A stretch of 64,000 bases of DNA from Vermamoeba vermiformis (taxonomy: Eukaryota; Tubulinea; Echinamoebida), in NCBI GenBank assembly GCA_045837725.1, contig JBEWZL010000219.1:186001-250000 (forward strand). The letters are read 5' to 3'. The notes below the pieces were generated by a model, which saw nothing but the letters and a program-made list of their open reading frames with translations, was not told the origin of the DNA and did no database searches. Positions 21,489 to 32,630 of this stretch are shown one piece after another (within the stretch, counting starts at the first letter, position 1; every line of letters begins with the position of its first letter). A program made the position numbers and the translations under genes.

Positions 21489-24400
21489 ATGGATGCGGAT
21501 GAGCTTTCAATAACGACAGGAGCCAAGCGAAAGCGAACAACAACAGTATCTTTAGCATGCACCAATTGCAGATCAAAACACGCTAAATGTAATTAACAGT
21601 CAATGCGATGCACGCTTGATTATGATCAGATCCGACACCCGACAATTGAAATTCACGCAATTAAATACCCGATGACATTATTTAAAATACATTACAATTT
21701 GATTAGGAGGATGATTATTAATAATCATCGATAAATAACTGCTACACGGAAATATTTTTAAATTTTTGAAAATTTAACCTCAGGATCTGCTCTATAGTTA
21801 GCTGCACAGCTCAATATATCGCTAATATACCATTATAACGAAAATATGTCTAATCTTTTCGGATCTAGGCGATGGAACGGTTCCCTGCACCAGATGCATC
21901 AAGAAAGGCCTGTCAGCGACATGTTCATTCGAAAGACCTGAAAAACGACGTGGACCAGCAGCAGGTAATTAATGTTTCAATATTAATATGAATTAATTCG
22001 CGATTACGTGGCTGTTTAGTAGATGACGGAGAAAAGGTGAAATTTTCCGCGTATTAACTTAAAATATCGAAAATGCACGCATCGACTAAGACATTTAATT
22101 ATTATTCGAGTTTATTCGTTGAAAATTGCACTTCGACGTCGATCTTCCGCAAGTAACAAAGTTGTTACGGAACTTTTTGTCGTAACAGCTTTATTACCGG
22201 AAATTATTCGCCGTTGCAGATATTGATTCAATTTACTATTTTAACAAATAATATTGTTATATGCGTACAATCGCCTTAATTTTTGCTGTCAAATTGGAGC
22301 GAGCGGTTTAAAATCGTTGCGCACTTTAATTCTTATTTCGAATTTTTATCACTAATTAATTGATAATGCGCGCCATATGTGTGATAATAGAATGGCAGCA
22401 CTAACGTACCTTTTGTTCCTCAGGTCAAATGGAAGACATGCGCAAGATGGTGCAGTACTTGCAAGAACAGCTCAACAAACAGTCGCAGACCGCATTCGAA
22501 TGGGAGACTCGCTACAAAATGTTGGAGCAACAGAGTTCTGTAAGTACTATATGGTAGACTCGACAAATATAGGACTGCAGATATTTTTTAATGGCAATTT
22601 GTTGCTGTAATTGGCGTGTCCCTGTCGTAGAATTGTTTTTACGCAGCGAGACAGTTATTGACACGTGTCATTCGATCACCAGACCACAGACCTGCGACGC
22701 GGTGCAGAACTCGCGATATCGTATTCGATGTACGACTACTTGCACAAATATCAAGAGTACGTGCAGCCATTCATGCGCGTCAAACCACCGTACACGGACA
22801 TCAAAGTGCTGAACGATCCCAAGAGTGCGTGTTGAACATTGTTAATGCTGTTGTTGCACGAGGACTAATCTATTGTCATCGCAGTTGATCCGTTGAAAGT
22901 GACGCTGATGAGCAGCATATTCTCCATTGGCGCTACTATATTTGGAAATGTTGCTCACGCGCAAGAATTCCGCAACAAAGCGCGGCAAAATCTGATGGTG
23001 ATGTTCGACGTGACACATCCTGTCCTGGCAGCCATCAATCAGCTGCTGAGCAAATCATTCTTAGCTGCGGGTGAATTCGAGAAGGTATGGAAGCAGGTCA
23101 TAGTCAATAATATATTACGTACTAATCACGGTTGTACAGTCGCAATATTACAATTCAGTCTCGCAGACAATGTCCGAAGTCATTCTGCAGCGCATGAACA
23201 CGACAGAGTACGAGGGCATTGATCTCGATCACGTGTACAGCGTGTCCATGCTCACCACTGCCAAATTCACCCTCGATCTGTGAGTCTTCTCGGTGTCATT
23301 CGGTAATAATATCATTGCTCATCTATTCTTGCACAGTGACGCACAAATGCGCATAATGAACGAGTTGTGGGAGCGCACGTTCAAGAAGTTCGAGTCGGGT
23401 GAATTAGAACAAGACCGCGTGTCGTTCTTGGGCGGCATATTGATGGGCAGACTGTGGGTCGAAGTGACCATTGAGCTGATGAAGATGCGCATTGAGTTCG
23501 ACAAAAAACATCCGAATATACCTCGTGGCACCGTGCCAACAGTGCGGCCACTGTACCCCGGTGAAATGGGCTTGGAGTACCGAGCAGTGGTACCCACGCC
23601 GAGTCAATTGTTGCCTGAGGCCTCCATGCAGCGCTATCTCGGCATGATTCAACAAGCTGCCATCTATCACTCGCAGTCCAAGATTGCTGCCACGTAAGGA
23701 CACTCTCATTGGTGCTGCAAATAGGCTAACTCAGATTAATAGCTCGCACATTGGAGCCATGTTGCAAATCACCAAGGCATGGATCTACTTGTTCGGTGGG
23801 TTCTACGACCTCGCGGAGAAGTTAGCGGACGAAGCATTCATTACTTCACAAGCCAAAGAGACCTTCGCACCATTCTCGTTGGGCACAAGTTGTATTTTAG
23901 GCCAGATCTACATCTACTTGAAGAAAATGAACAAGTTTGATGTCGTTGCGGCCAATTTGAAGGTGCAGGCTGAGTACTCGGGTCTGGCGCAAATGATGTA
24001 CGAGAAGTTGCAAGATTTGGCTGCAGAACAGAAGAAACTCTGGGAGAGGTACGTCTTGAGGTTTTAATGTTGATTTCATTTGTCCTGACCTCGTGGTAGT
24101 GGTTATGAATTTGAGCCGAGTGTGTTCGTCAACAACGTGGCACGCATCGTGTTCAGTCCCGTGGGCTTACCTGGTCGTCGCATGACATTTGAAGGCCAGC
24201 ACTACTCACTGAGTGGCACTGCAGCCATCAACAAAATGATCTCGGCCATGACTGAGCGCACACCCATAGCACTCGAAGAAGACAACAAAGTGATGGCTGC
24301 AATGAGCATGACCACCGATCCATTCGCACTCGAGATTGGACTCTATGCAAATGATAGTCCGCCACAACAGTCCAGCGCTGAGAGTCACGACGAGAAAGAA

Positions 24401-24817
24401 GACGGCTTGCCTTCAGTGCTCTACGCCATGAATTCCAATTACAGATCTGCTGCTTCGAGTCCCAGCCAAGCGTCAGGCGAGCACGTGAGCTCATCAGCAA
24501 GCAGTCCTCAAGCGAGTCCTAAAGCACCAGCGCTGTTCGGCATAACGAGCGCTGACCTCCACAACAAGATGCCGATACACAGTCTGGTCAGCAACACCAA
24601 TCAGGGCTTCAATGTCAACTCGCCACTGACACCGCCTTCGCCACAAAGTCAATTAGCACAAATGTCACCATTCGTGCAAGTAGTGCAGCCAGATGAGGGC
24701 GTGAATGAGACGAATGTGCTCGACTTTTTCAACACAGCGAGCAATGTGAATAGTTACGACGACAATTCACTGCCACTGACACCGAACGGATCTGTCGCGC
24801 AGTGGTTCAGGCAGTAA
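21489..24817 (+). CDS. Zn2Cys6 binuclear-cluster transcription factor
   Basis: Nine exons (21489-21588, 21869-21964, 22424-22539, 22683-22824, 22885-23084, 23140-23279, 23337-23693, 23743-24048, 24100-24817) give 724 aa. Residues ~25-60 are a Gal4-type zinc cluster, with six Cys spaced C-x2-C-x6-C-x6-C-x2-C-x8-C (ACTNCRSKHAKC, PCTRCIKKGLSATC) after a basic KRKR. A short coiled-coil helix (MRKMVQYLQEQLNKQ) follows, suited to dimerisation. The middle ~450 residues are helical, with no recognised domain. The last ~170 residues are Ser/Pro/Gln-rich, likely an activation region. The family is abundant in fungi and also known in amoebozoans. Exon 1 to exon 2 splits the zinc cluster. Convergent with the SET gene, 74 bp between stops. 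Confidence 0.85.
22659..22670. repeat. 12-bp perfect palindrome TGACACGTGTCA
   Basis: Lies inside an intron of the Zn2Cys6 gene. The same perfect 12-mer occurs at 20269, 30922 and 52200, with a one-base variant at 25633. See findings. Confidence 0.7.
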
Positions 24818-24891
24818 TAATTTGCAAGCATAATTAATATCAATTGTAAATAGTAACAGTTTTGAATCGCCCTTGTAATAAATATCTCGTT

Positions 24892-26805
24892 TTATTTCTG
24901 ATCTAGCAGCTGATTGATCATTGACCGCATTTCAACGAGTCGCAGTGTGTCGTCTAAAATGGATTTGATTTCTTTTCTGTACATGATGGCGAGTCTCTTT
25001 TTCACGCTCAGTGATTGGTCGGTTAACAGTTCATTCTCATCTGCGTAGTTGTGTGCAGATTGAATGGTGTTCAGCAGATCCATCGCTGTGTCTTCGAGTG
25101 CAGTCAACACGCGGTCTTCATTGCTCGGATTGAGCATGGTGAATGGATTCTGCGAGTCAACGAGCTGTTTCAGTTCCTCGTCGTCTGCTGCGATGATTCT
25201 CAGCGTGGCGAGCAGTTTAGGTGCAATGATATCTCGGCGCAGATAGTGTTCTAAAGATAGTCCAAAGTGTTTTAAGAGCTCTCGTTTGACAGGTGTCAAA
25301 CTGTCATCACCAGTCTCAAACGAGATCGGGAACTTGTCGTAGCAATTGTTGGGCGTGACAAATCCATAGTATAACAGCAACTCGCGATTGGAGAATGGTC
25401 CGTAGCACAAATGCAGTTCTGTGCCTAAAAATAGCTGTGATTAGCAAGCAATGTTGGTGTTCATTGTTACCTTTAGTGTAGTCTCCTAACATGCGGAACT
25501 GCAGTGCATTAATATCTTCGTTCCAAAATCCTCTCGTCTCGATCTGTGCGTACGGGTGTGTGTTCATCATGTCTATAAAAGGCAATAAACAGTTCTTGAA
25601 CTTTTTGAACGAGAAACTTCGACTGTCAAAAATGACACGTGTCCACAAGTAGTTGTCAAAGGTGAACACTGAGGGCGGGAAGTGCTCGGGGTATTTGTTG
25701 AATATCGGCGTCCATTCAGTGAAATAGTGCTGGAACTGTTGTTTGTTCAGTGCAATTTCTTGCCGGATGGGCAGGCCTGACAGTTCATGTAACTCGTCTT
25801 CACTGAAATAAAATGCTACGGGCAGTTCATCCTACAAACCAAAAGGTAATATTAGCGCTGTGGTGTCAAAATGTTAAAGTGTCAAAGTGTCACAACTTGC
25901 CTTGGTCGGTAAAATATCGAGATAAGGACGCCAAATCGAGTTCGGGTTATTGAAGGTCTCGTTAATGAAGTACAACGTGAGTGCACCTTCGTCATCGAGT
26001 ACTTGCTGTGCTTTCAGTTCACTGAACAGATTTCCTAATTTGGGACATTTGAGTGCGTGAGCAGCGCTGAGAATCAAGTGCTCGGGCAATGTAAACACAA
26101 TCTCATCGCACTTCATATCGCGAGTGCACATCACTCCGCGGCCAGTCAACGAGAATTCAGCCAGGGCGATGTCAGCGTACATTCCTTAAAAGGAAAGTTA
26201 ATCGAGGCGTGGATCAGGACCACTTTATGTACCGTTCTGATGCGCCCAGTTTATGAACCGTTGTATTTTTGGATCGGCGTCGCTGGCTAGCACTTTGATT
26301 GGAGTCGCAGTGGACTTAGCGGCAAATTGATTGCACAGCTGGCGGGTGTGTTGGAGATGCAGATCGAGGAGCCGAGTTTGCTTGTCGTTGAGATCTTGTG
26401 ATGTTAGTATAGTTTGTAACTTCTTTTTGATGGTCATTAATGTTTTCATTTCATTTTGAGGTGTTAAATCAATATTGAGATTCGGCGTTGGATCTTGAAA
26501 ATAGATCTCGTCTTGTGTCATTTGCAAAATGCACGCCTATATTTTTAATGGTTAATAAACAATTATAAACAATATGTTGTAGCGCTAATTTGAAGATTTT
26601 CGGCGTTGATAATTAATTAAAATTGATCCAACAAACTTACCACAGCAAAGAGTTGCTTGAAGCTCTTCTGGTCATCATTAAGCTCTATATTCATATTTAA
26701 TTCTTTTCTATCAATCAGCCATTTCTTTTCGCGGATCAGATCCTCAGGCTCGTTTGGATCGAACAAGAGAGGGATCTGAACCGTTGAATTTTCACTCGTC
26801 TCCAT
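24892..26805 (-). CDS. SETD3/Rubisco-LSMT-type SET-domain protein
   Basis: Five exons (26805-26641, 26536-26233, 26184-25901, 25831-25471, 25424-24892) give 548 aa. The split SET domain starts at GRGVMCTRDMKCDEIVF (post-strand GRG) and closes with LLPFIDMMNTHPYAQIE (the usual DxxNH becomes DMMNT) and TELHLCYGPFSNRELLLYYGFV (the CYG/YG SAM-binding end). The C-terminal ~200 helical residues fit the Rubisco-LSMT substrate-binding domain. Animal SETD3 methylates actin histidine and relatives methylate lysines; the substrate here is unknown. The N-terminal ~170 residues are unrelated to the SET core. The intron at 25900-25832 is GC-AG. An upstream in-frame Met at 26850 is possible. Confidence 0.82.
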
Positions 26806-26919
26806 ATCTCCAATGAAATAATGTACCAAACGCTTCTTATTACAATACACAGACGATAAAATTCAATCAGAATCGCGTTTGTGTTCGGAGTTCCAAAATC
26901 TGGCACGGAAAAAAAGAAG
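26806..26919. promoter_or_regulatory. compact divergent promoter (114 bp)
   Basis: Only 114 bp separate the start codons of the SET gene (minus) and the sphingomyelinase-like gene (plus), so the two must share regulatory sequence. Confidence 0.5.
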
Positions 26920-28459
26920 ATGCTTGTTTTCGGGTTGTCAATAATTTTATTCATCTTTATAAAGAGCCACACAAGCAATATGTTAGAAAAAGGAATTTTG
27001 TTGCGTCCTGTCTCGCTCAGCTTATTCGTTGCAACAATCTTTTGCGCCATCTTTCCGGATCTGCTTCAGTTCATTCGTTACAAGCATTCGTTGATTGGAA
27101 TTAGCTTATTATCAATAGTGTACATTGCATACAATCAGCTATTTGCATTTCGGAAGTCCATCGGGCTGGATTCGTCTCAATCCCACGGTAAGTTGAAATT
27201 TACTTTTGCCCGATGCATTCTAAACGCCTGATCATAGCAATAATATATATACAAGAATTATTAACACCATTTTCTCAATTAGTGTCGTCGAACAAGGGCC
27301 ACATCCGTTTGTTAACGTACAACATCTTCCTGCGTCCTCCATTTATTCGCAATAACGCAGATGATTACAAAAACGAACGATTTGAGGATTTTCTTAATCA
27401 CTTGGATAACTATGACGTGATTGCACTGCAGGAGATGTTTTCTTTGGTAATTCTGGACAGATCCGTAAATTAATTATGATTTTGTTGGTTAATGGTTGAT
27501 TCTTAGGGTAATTCAAGACAAAAACGCTTATTGGATCTGGCTTACCAGAAGGGCTTCCATTACACGGTCAAGGTACACAAAATAGCGCTATGCGGAATTT
27601 ACCTAACTTCCACATCCGTAGTCTCTGCCTCCTCCATTATTTTCCAAGAAGTTTATCGACGCAGGACTTGTTATATTATCGCGATTTCCTATTGTTGAGA
27701 ATGGTGGTCACATTTATACGGCTGGAAGCCAGATCGACTCGTGGGCAGCGAAACAAGTCATTTACGCCAAAATCAAGGTATTGTACGCACTATATAACAA
27801 CAATATAGGCTTATATATTTAACTAGACCGGCGAGAACAACTTCTTTTACCTGTTTACGACGCACATGCAAGCCAGCTACAACGACAATAGTCCGGAGCA
27901 GAATGTAGTGAACGACAAGTGAGTGATTAGCAGCGTATAATGAGCGATATATTAACAAGATTGACAATATAATAGGGCGCGTATTGATCAAGTAGCTGAG
28001 ATGTGTCAATTTATCAAAAATGTGACGCGTGCTAGTCCCTGGCCAGCGATCATTGCAGGCGACTTGAACATCGATGCGAAAGAACAGCGACACTGCGGCG
28101 TGACTCAGAGCGGCGAGTACGCATCGCTGTTCCAACTGCTCAATAGTACGGAGCTGGTAGTGACAGATCTGTTGCGCGAAAGTTACGGTCATCATCCGAG
28201 CACGTACGGCGATGCGTACTTGTGTTCAGTGAACGAGACTTGGAGACCGAAAGAGACCGTGCTGACAGCTCCTGTGGACCACTGCACCAAGATGTGCATT
28301 GACTACTTGGTGCTGCTCAGTCCGCGCGACCACGACACGAACAACCTGAGAATAGTTGACAAATCCACCAAAGTGGAGGAATTTTGCGTGCTAGGCAAGC
28401 CTTACTCACATCTCTCCGACCACTATGGAATCTCTACAGTACTTGACGCGTCAGTGTAG
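26920..28459 (+). CDS. membrane-anchored neutral sphingomyelinase-like phosphodiesterase
   Basis: Six exons (26920-27187, 27283-27446, 27507-27572, 27622-27777, 27827-27918, 27976-28459) give 409 aa. The first ~80 residues contain three hydrophobic segments (MLVFGLSIILFIF, SLSLFVATIFCAIF, SLIGISLLSIVYIAY). The rest is an endonuclease/exonuclease/phosphatase-fold domain: RLLTYNIFLRPPFI (Asn metal ligand), DVIALQEMF (catalytic Glu), AGLVILSRFP, TTHMQASY, AGDLNID and YSHLSDHYGI (the terminal SDHYG His). That set matches neutral/bacterial-type sphingomyelinases, which cleave sphingomyelin or related sphingolipids to ceramide; the motif set is complete, so it should be active. The lipid specificity (for example inositol-phosphoceramide) cannot be read from the sequence. 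Confidence 0.82.
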
Positions 28460-28639
28460 ACGTACTTGTAAATATAACCGAAAAAAAAGCAGCGGATTGG
28501 GTTACGCGTCGTGGCTACAAAGGCGCTCACGGCTACCCTTTTATTGTACAAATTAATTTGAGTTCAAACTTATAATATAGTTCTGAAATAAATGATCTCT
28601 AAAACTGTTGAGCAGATCTTCGGATAAATCCCGCCAAAA

Positions 28640-29458
28640 ATGAAATTCTTGAGAACTAGCTGTTTTTCGGTACAAAAAATTCAGATTGGTAACTCTTTAT
28701 GTTTCTACTTTCCAATACAAGCACAACAATTCAACTTTAGGATGGCATTAAGTCTTTTCCTTGTTAAATTCAACGATCGGTACCAGATCGCAAGTGTTAA
28801 TCTAGATCCCCAAGACAAACAGTGGCATCCTTTCTCTGTTGATATTTTGCGAAAATATACCAAGCGAGTAATGCGCCAACTACTCACCGTAAGTTAACTG
28901 TGGATTATTCCAACTAGTTGACCAATAATTTTCTAGATCTTAACAGAACTTCACGCAAGAGATTTAGCGCATCGATTTATATGCCCGGAGTCTATCAAAT
29001 GGCGCTGGAACGCGAAGGGGAAACCCGATATTTCTCTTAGCAACTTGTTTTTGATAGAAACACAAAACATTGGTGGTTTGTTGCCAGATGGTGCCGAAAA
29101 AGCCCCATTCACGGGTCCGTACTTCCCGCCAGAGCACTTCACTGGCGATAATGGAGTGTCTACCGCTGCTGACATCTATTCTGCTGGAGTTATATTTGCT
29201 GAACTGGTAAGAACTCAGAATCCGTACCCTATTATAGTCCAAGTAATAATTGATTTCTTTCTGTAGTTGCTTAATGACTTGCCTGACACGGTTATTTTTC
29301 GCTCCTTTGGCAGGACATTTCCCTCAGCCAGCGTGACAAACGATCCAAAGTGGCATGAAGTCGATCCAAAAGCACGACGGCTCCTTAAGAACATGTTTTC
29401 AATACCAGTACTGAGAAAGACTGCAGATAAGTTATTAGAAAGCCGTTACTTCAGGTAA
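28640..29458 (+). CDS. degenerate protein-kinase-fold protein (pseudokinase-like)
   Basis: Three exons (28640-28888, 28937-29206, 29267-29458) give 236 aa. Segments align with the C-lobe of kinases but the catalytic residues are gone. ELHARDLAHRFICPESI occupies the place of the HRDLKPENI loop (His-Arg-Asp lost to LAHRF). The DFG region reads DISLSNLFL. FPPEHF corresponds to APE, and ADIYSAGVIFAEL is a good match to the kinase F-helix block (DIYSFGVIxxEL). KTADKLLESRYF matches the usual end of the domain. There is no Gly loop and no clear VAxK, and the N-lobe is abbreviated. Starting at the second Met (28742) would drop a Phe-rich leader that may not be coding. A scaffold or regulatory pseudokinase is the best guess; a decaying gene is the alternative. 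Confidence 0.55.
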
Positions 29459-29842
29459 ACGGCGTTGCGACGTGACTGTTTTGTAAATATTGTATATAGT
29501 AAAATTCTTCAATTACTTGATAAGCTGATCTTGCGGTACACCGTTTCAATATCATCCGCGGCTTACAGAGCAAAATTAGTATCGTCCTAGTTTCTAGTAG
29601 AGAGCGAATCAATTTTTCTGACTTATCGCATGCCTCTCGAATTGCAAATTGAAAGCATCCGTTTAATTTCACTGTCAACAATCGCGAGGTGCAAGGTGCA
29701 TAGCAGTCTTATTCGCATCTATGCATTCGCGTAAGCTACTAATTACTAACGTTGTAATTTATTTAATTAATTTCAATATTCCCAGTTATCCAAGCGTATG
29801 ACGGGACTGTATAGGATGCTATATCGCATGTTAATTGTACCC
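29459..29842. other. intergenic, 384 bp
   Basis: Spacer between the pseudokinase-like stop and the end of the small minus-strand ORF. No feature recognised. Confidence 0.4.
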
Positions 29843-30115
29843 TTAGTAACCATCCGCTGAAATGAAGAAATCATCTTGGGCGAAAAACATGTTGTATTCA
29901 CCACTCTTGATACCTCCGCCACCCACACTGCCGTCGGCTCTCGTTGTGGTATCGAGTTGGAAGGAAGTAGCAGGGCAGCCAACTGATGCAGGCTTCGGGT
30001 CGTAAGTGTAGGTGTAGGATCCGTTGCCGTTAGAAGTACTGGTCGTTGGAATGTTGGTGCAGAAGGCGTTTACAGAATTAGTCAACGCTATTCCGGCACT
30101 AATGGGAAAGGACAT
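29843..30115 (-). CDS. hypothetical 90-aa protein
   Basis: Single exon in a good context (ACAACACATC directly before ATG). The sequence is Gly/Ser/Thr/Asn-rich, begins MSFPISAGIALTNSVNAFC and ends FFAQDDFFISADGY. It has two Cys and no obvious signal peptide or membrane segment. I do not recognise a family. The amino-acid make-up and clean start favour a real small gene over chance, but there is no independent support. Confidence 0.4.
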   Translation of the reverse strand: MSFPISAGIALTNSVNAFCTNIPTTSTSNGNGSYTYTYDPKPASVGCPATSFQLDTTTRADGSVGGGGIKSGEYNMFFAQDDFFISADGY

Positions 30116-30479
30116 GATGTGTTGTGTTAGTATTGTACTGTAACTAACCAGACTGGGAGGAGAACGGAGACCGAGAGACGGCAGGAGGGCGAAAGAAAAC
30201 CGAACCGAGACGCCAGTAGTTCAAATTCAAATTGAAAATTACAATCAAATTGCTTCATTCCGTTGGTGCATTCGGCTTTCCTTTTCGGAATTGATCCGAA
30301 CATTTTCTTTTTCCGATGGAATAGGAGAAGAGCGTTACTCATTGCTTATTGCTATGCCATCGACGGTTATATCTTGCATTTGAGTTACGCGGAGATGTAG
30401 ATAATGGTTACCCGCAACAAAATTTCTTCCGTCTGCGGGCCGAAGGAAACAAATCCGATAGTTAAAATAATTGCGTGTA
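30116..30479. other. intergenic, 364 bp
   Basis: Lies upstream of the 90-aa ORF and downstream of the S28 peptidase stop. Purine-rich on the plus strand near 30150-30200. No gene seen. Confidence 0.4.
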
Positions 30480-32509
30480 TTAAACAGGAATTAACAACCA
30501 CTTCTGAATGTAGTGCTCAATTTGTTTTCTCGCGTGCTCCAATGCAGCAGGCTTGGTACAGCCACCAGGACAGCCACCTAACAGACGATTCATTAGCTAT
30601 GCAGTACCACACTAGCACTGTTCAGTGTGACGTACGATAGTCAGCGCAGTGACAGCAGTTGTCGCCACATTGAATCACAAGTGCGGGTTCAGAGGCACTC
30701 AATGACTCGCGCACACCGGCCCACTAGTGCACAGAGTCGCCGTTAGTATAGGCATGCAATATATGGTGCCGAGCTGAATCTAACTTACCTGCCACGGGTC
30801 TTGCGAGCCATTAGCAAAGTAGACATTGGTCGCGGAAATGTTCGCGGCACCGTAGTAGGCATTAGTAGCTTCAGTGTCGGGCCACAAGTCCTGCAAGTAG
30901 GTCACATTAACATCGTCCTAGTGACACGTGTCATATAGTCGCGTACCATGCCAAACACATTCTTGCAGTGAGTGCGGTGGTAAGTCATGTTCACGAACTT
31001 GGATCTGATGCTGCCAGTCGCAGGGGCGTTCTGGAAATACGCCAATTCGCTGCACGTCTGGTACCACCACTGACGCGAGCCATCGCCCGGCTGAATTTTT
31101 TGTTGCATTTGTGTGCTGTATTGCGAGGCTGTACCGAAGATTGCCATCCAGAAATTGGTCACGTAATTGGCATAGGCCTCAACCAGGGAGTGGTTCAGGG
31201 CCTTGGCGGTCTCCATGGTCGTGCACAAGTTCGTTTGATAGCTAAATAAGGCAAGGATAAGAGATTTCTTTGTCGGCTGAAAAGTCACGTGCCCGAAGTA
31301 AATTTTTTCACGGATATATTGTCAAATAATAAAATTGATAAAATTATTTTTGGTCCGTACCCGTACTGCACGCTCTCAGCCATCGAATCAGCCAAGAAAT
31401 AAAAGAAATCTCCGTCGTCCTCCAACACCGTGGCTTGGAAGAGTTGTTTGATCTTTTTCTTGCTGTCACCGCCAGCCAAGACCATCTTCTCCGCTGCAGC
31501 TGTAGTCTCGCGCAAGACATTGGCGCACTTGGCACCGGCCGAGGCTGCAACTTGCTGGTCAAACGCGGTGAAGTCGAGGATCGCATTCACGACTCCACTG
31601 CTCGACAAACTGCCGCGCGTCAAGTGCGGGAACTTCAATCTGAACCACGCTAAATTTGGAGATGTTATTACCATATTTGGAAATAATTTTTGAACGGGAT
31701 TAGTACCGGACAGAGCACCAGAATAAGAGCAGCCAAAAGTGAACCAAGCGTTGCTTTGTAATCCATTGGCCTCTTTGTATTTAGTGATGAACATGGCAAG
31801 GTCGTATATGGCTTGTTTAGAGCTCAACCATTGCAAGTTTGGAGTGCTCAGATCTGCGGTCGGGATCGAAGCTCCATAATAGCGGTGTTCAACGGCAATA
31901 ATCTTAGCGCCAAATTTCTACACGACATTAGAAAATTAATACTATTTACTAAAATATTGGAGGCCTTACTTCAGCCAATCTAAGAACTTCAGGGCCAGAT
32001 TGCTCGTCAGGAGATCCGGGCAAAGCAGCTGGATCCTCGAATTAATTTCAATACGCAAGATTATTGATATTATTACCTTCTCCCGATATGAACAAAAATA
32101 TAGGGCCAGTAGGCTGATTCCAATAGCTATTGTCCTCGTAATATCGTTGCTTAAAGGTCCTGAAATAAAAATATCAGCATAATAATTAAAAAAACATCCA
32201 ATAATATTTTAATCGCCGCAATATAATGTATAACCAGTGTTGGATGAATTTATAATTGTAAAAGGAATTTTCTGCGACCGCTAGATATTTTTTAAAAGTA
32301 CTAAAGAAAATCTAACGGATATATTTATTAACTATCAAGTCTTACTTTGTATTTTGAGGATTGAAATGATCTAAAGTTTGTTCGAACCAAAGTGCGTTGC
32401 TATTTCTCGCAGATGGGCGTTGCAAGTACTTCGGCCAGGCCTTGCTCACTACAGAGGCACTGAATAGACACAATGCAACTGCAAAGGTCAATATAATAGT
32501 GCGTCGCAT
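30480..32509 (-). CDS. secreted S28-family serine carboxypeptidase (Pro-X type)
   Basis: Nine exons (32509-32346, 32159-32077, 32028-31970, 31917-31707, 31649-31361, 31241-30947, 30917-30789, 30723-30636, 30577-30480) give 471 aa. An N-terminal signal peptide (RRTIILTFAVALCLFSASVV) is followed by the family start WFEQTLDHFNPQNTKTFKQR, GPIFLFISGEG, EHRYYG, the nucleophile motif FGCSYSGALS, the Asp in FANGSQDPWQ and the His in NCCHCADYRG. It ends with the usual amphipathic helix RKQIEHYIQKWL. The family includes lysosomal Pro-X carboxypeptidase and dipeptidyl-peptidase 2, so a role in lysosomal or secreted protein digestion fits a phagotrophic cell. The intron at 30946-30918 is only 29 nt, and removing it is needed to keep the frame. 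Confidence 0.9.
30922..30933. repeat. 12-bp perfect palindrome TGACACGTGTCA
   Basis: Occupies 12 of the 29 nt of the very short intron in the S28 peptidase gene. Confidence 0.7.
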
Positions 32510-32630
32510 GTTGTTTATTGCACTGACAAATAATAAAAGTATTTTGCGTGAAACAGAACCTCTAAACACAACTTTCCCGAAGCATCACGTGTCATTTATT
32601 CATTGGTCTGCTTTCAATTTGTAGTGGCGT

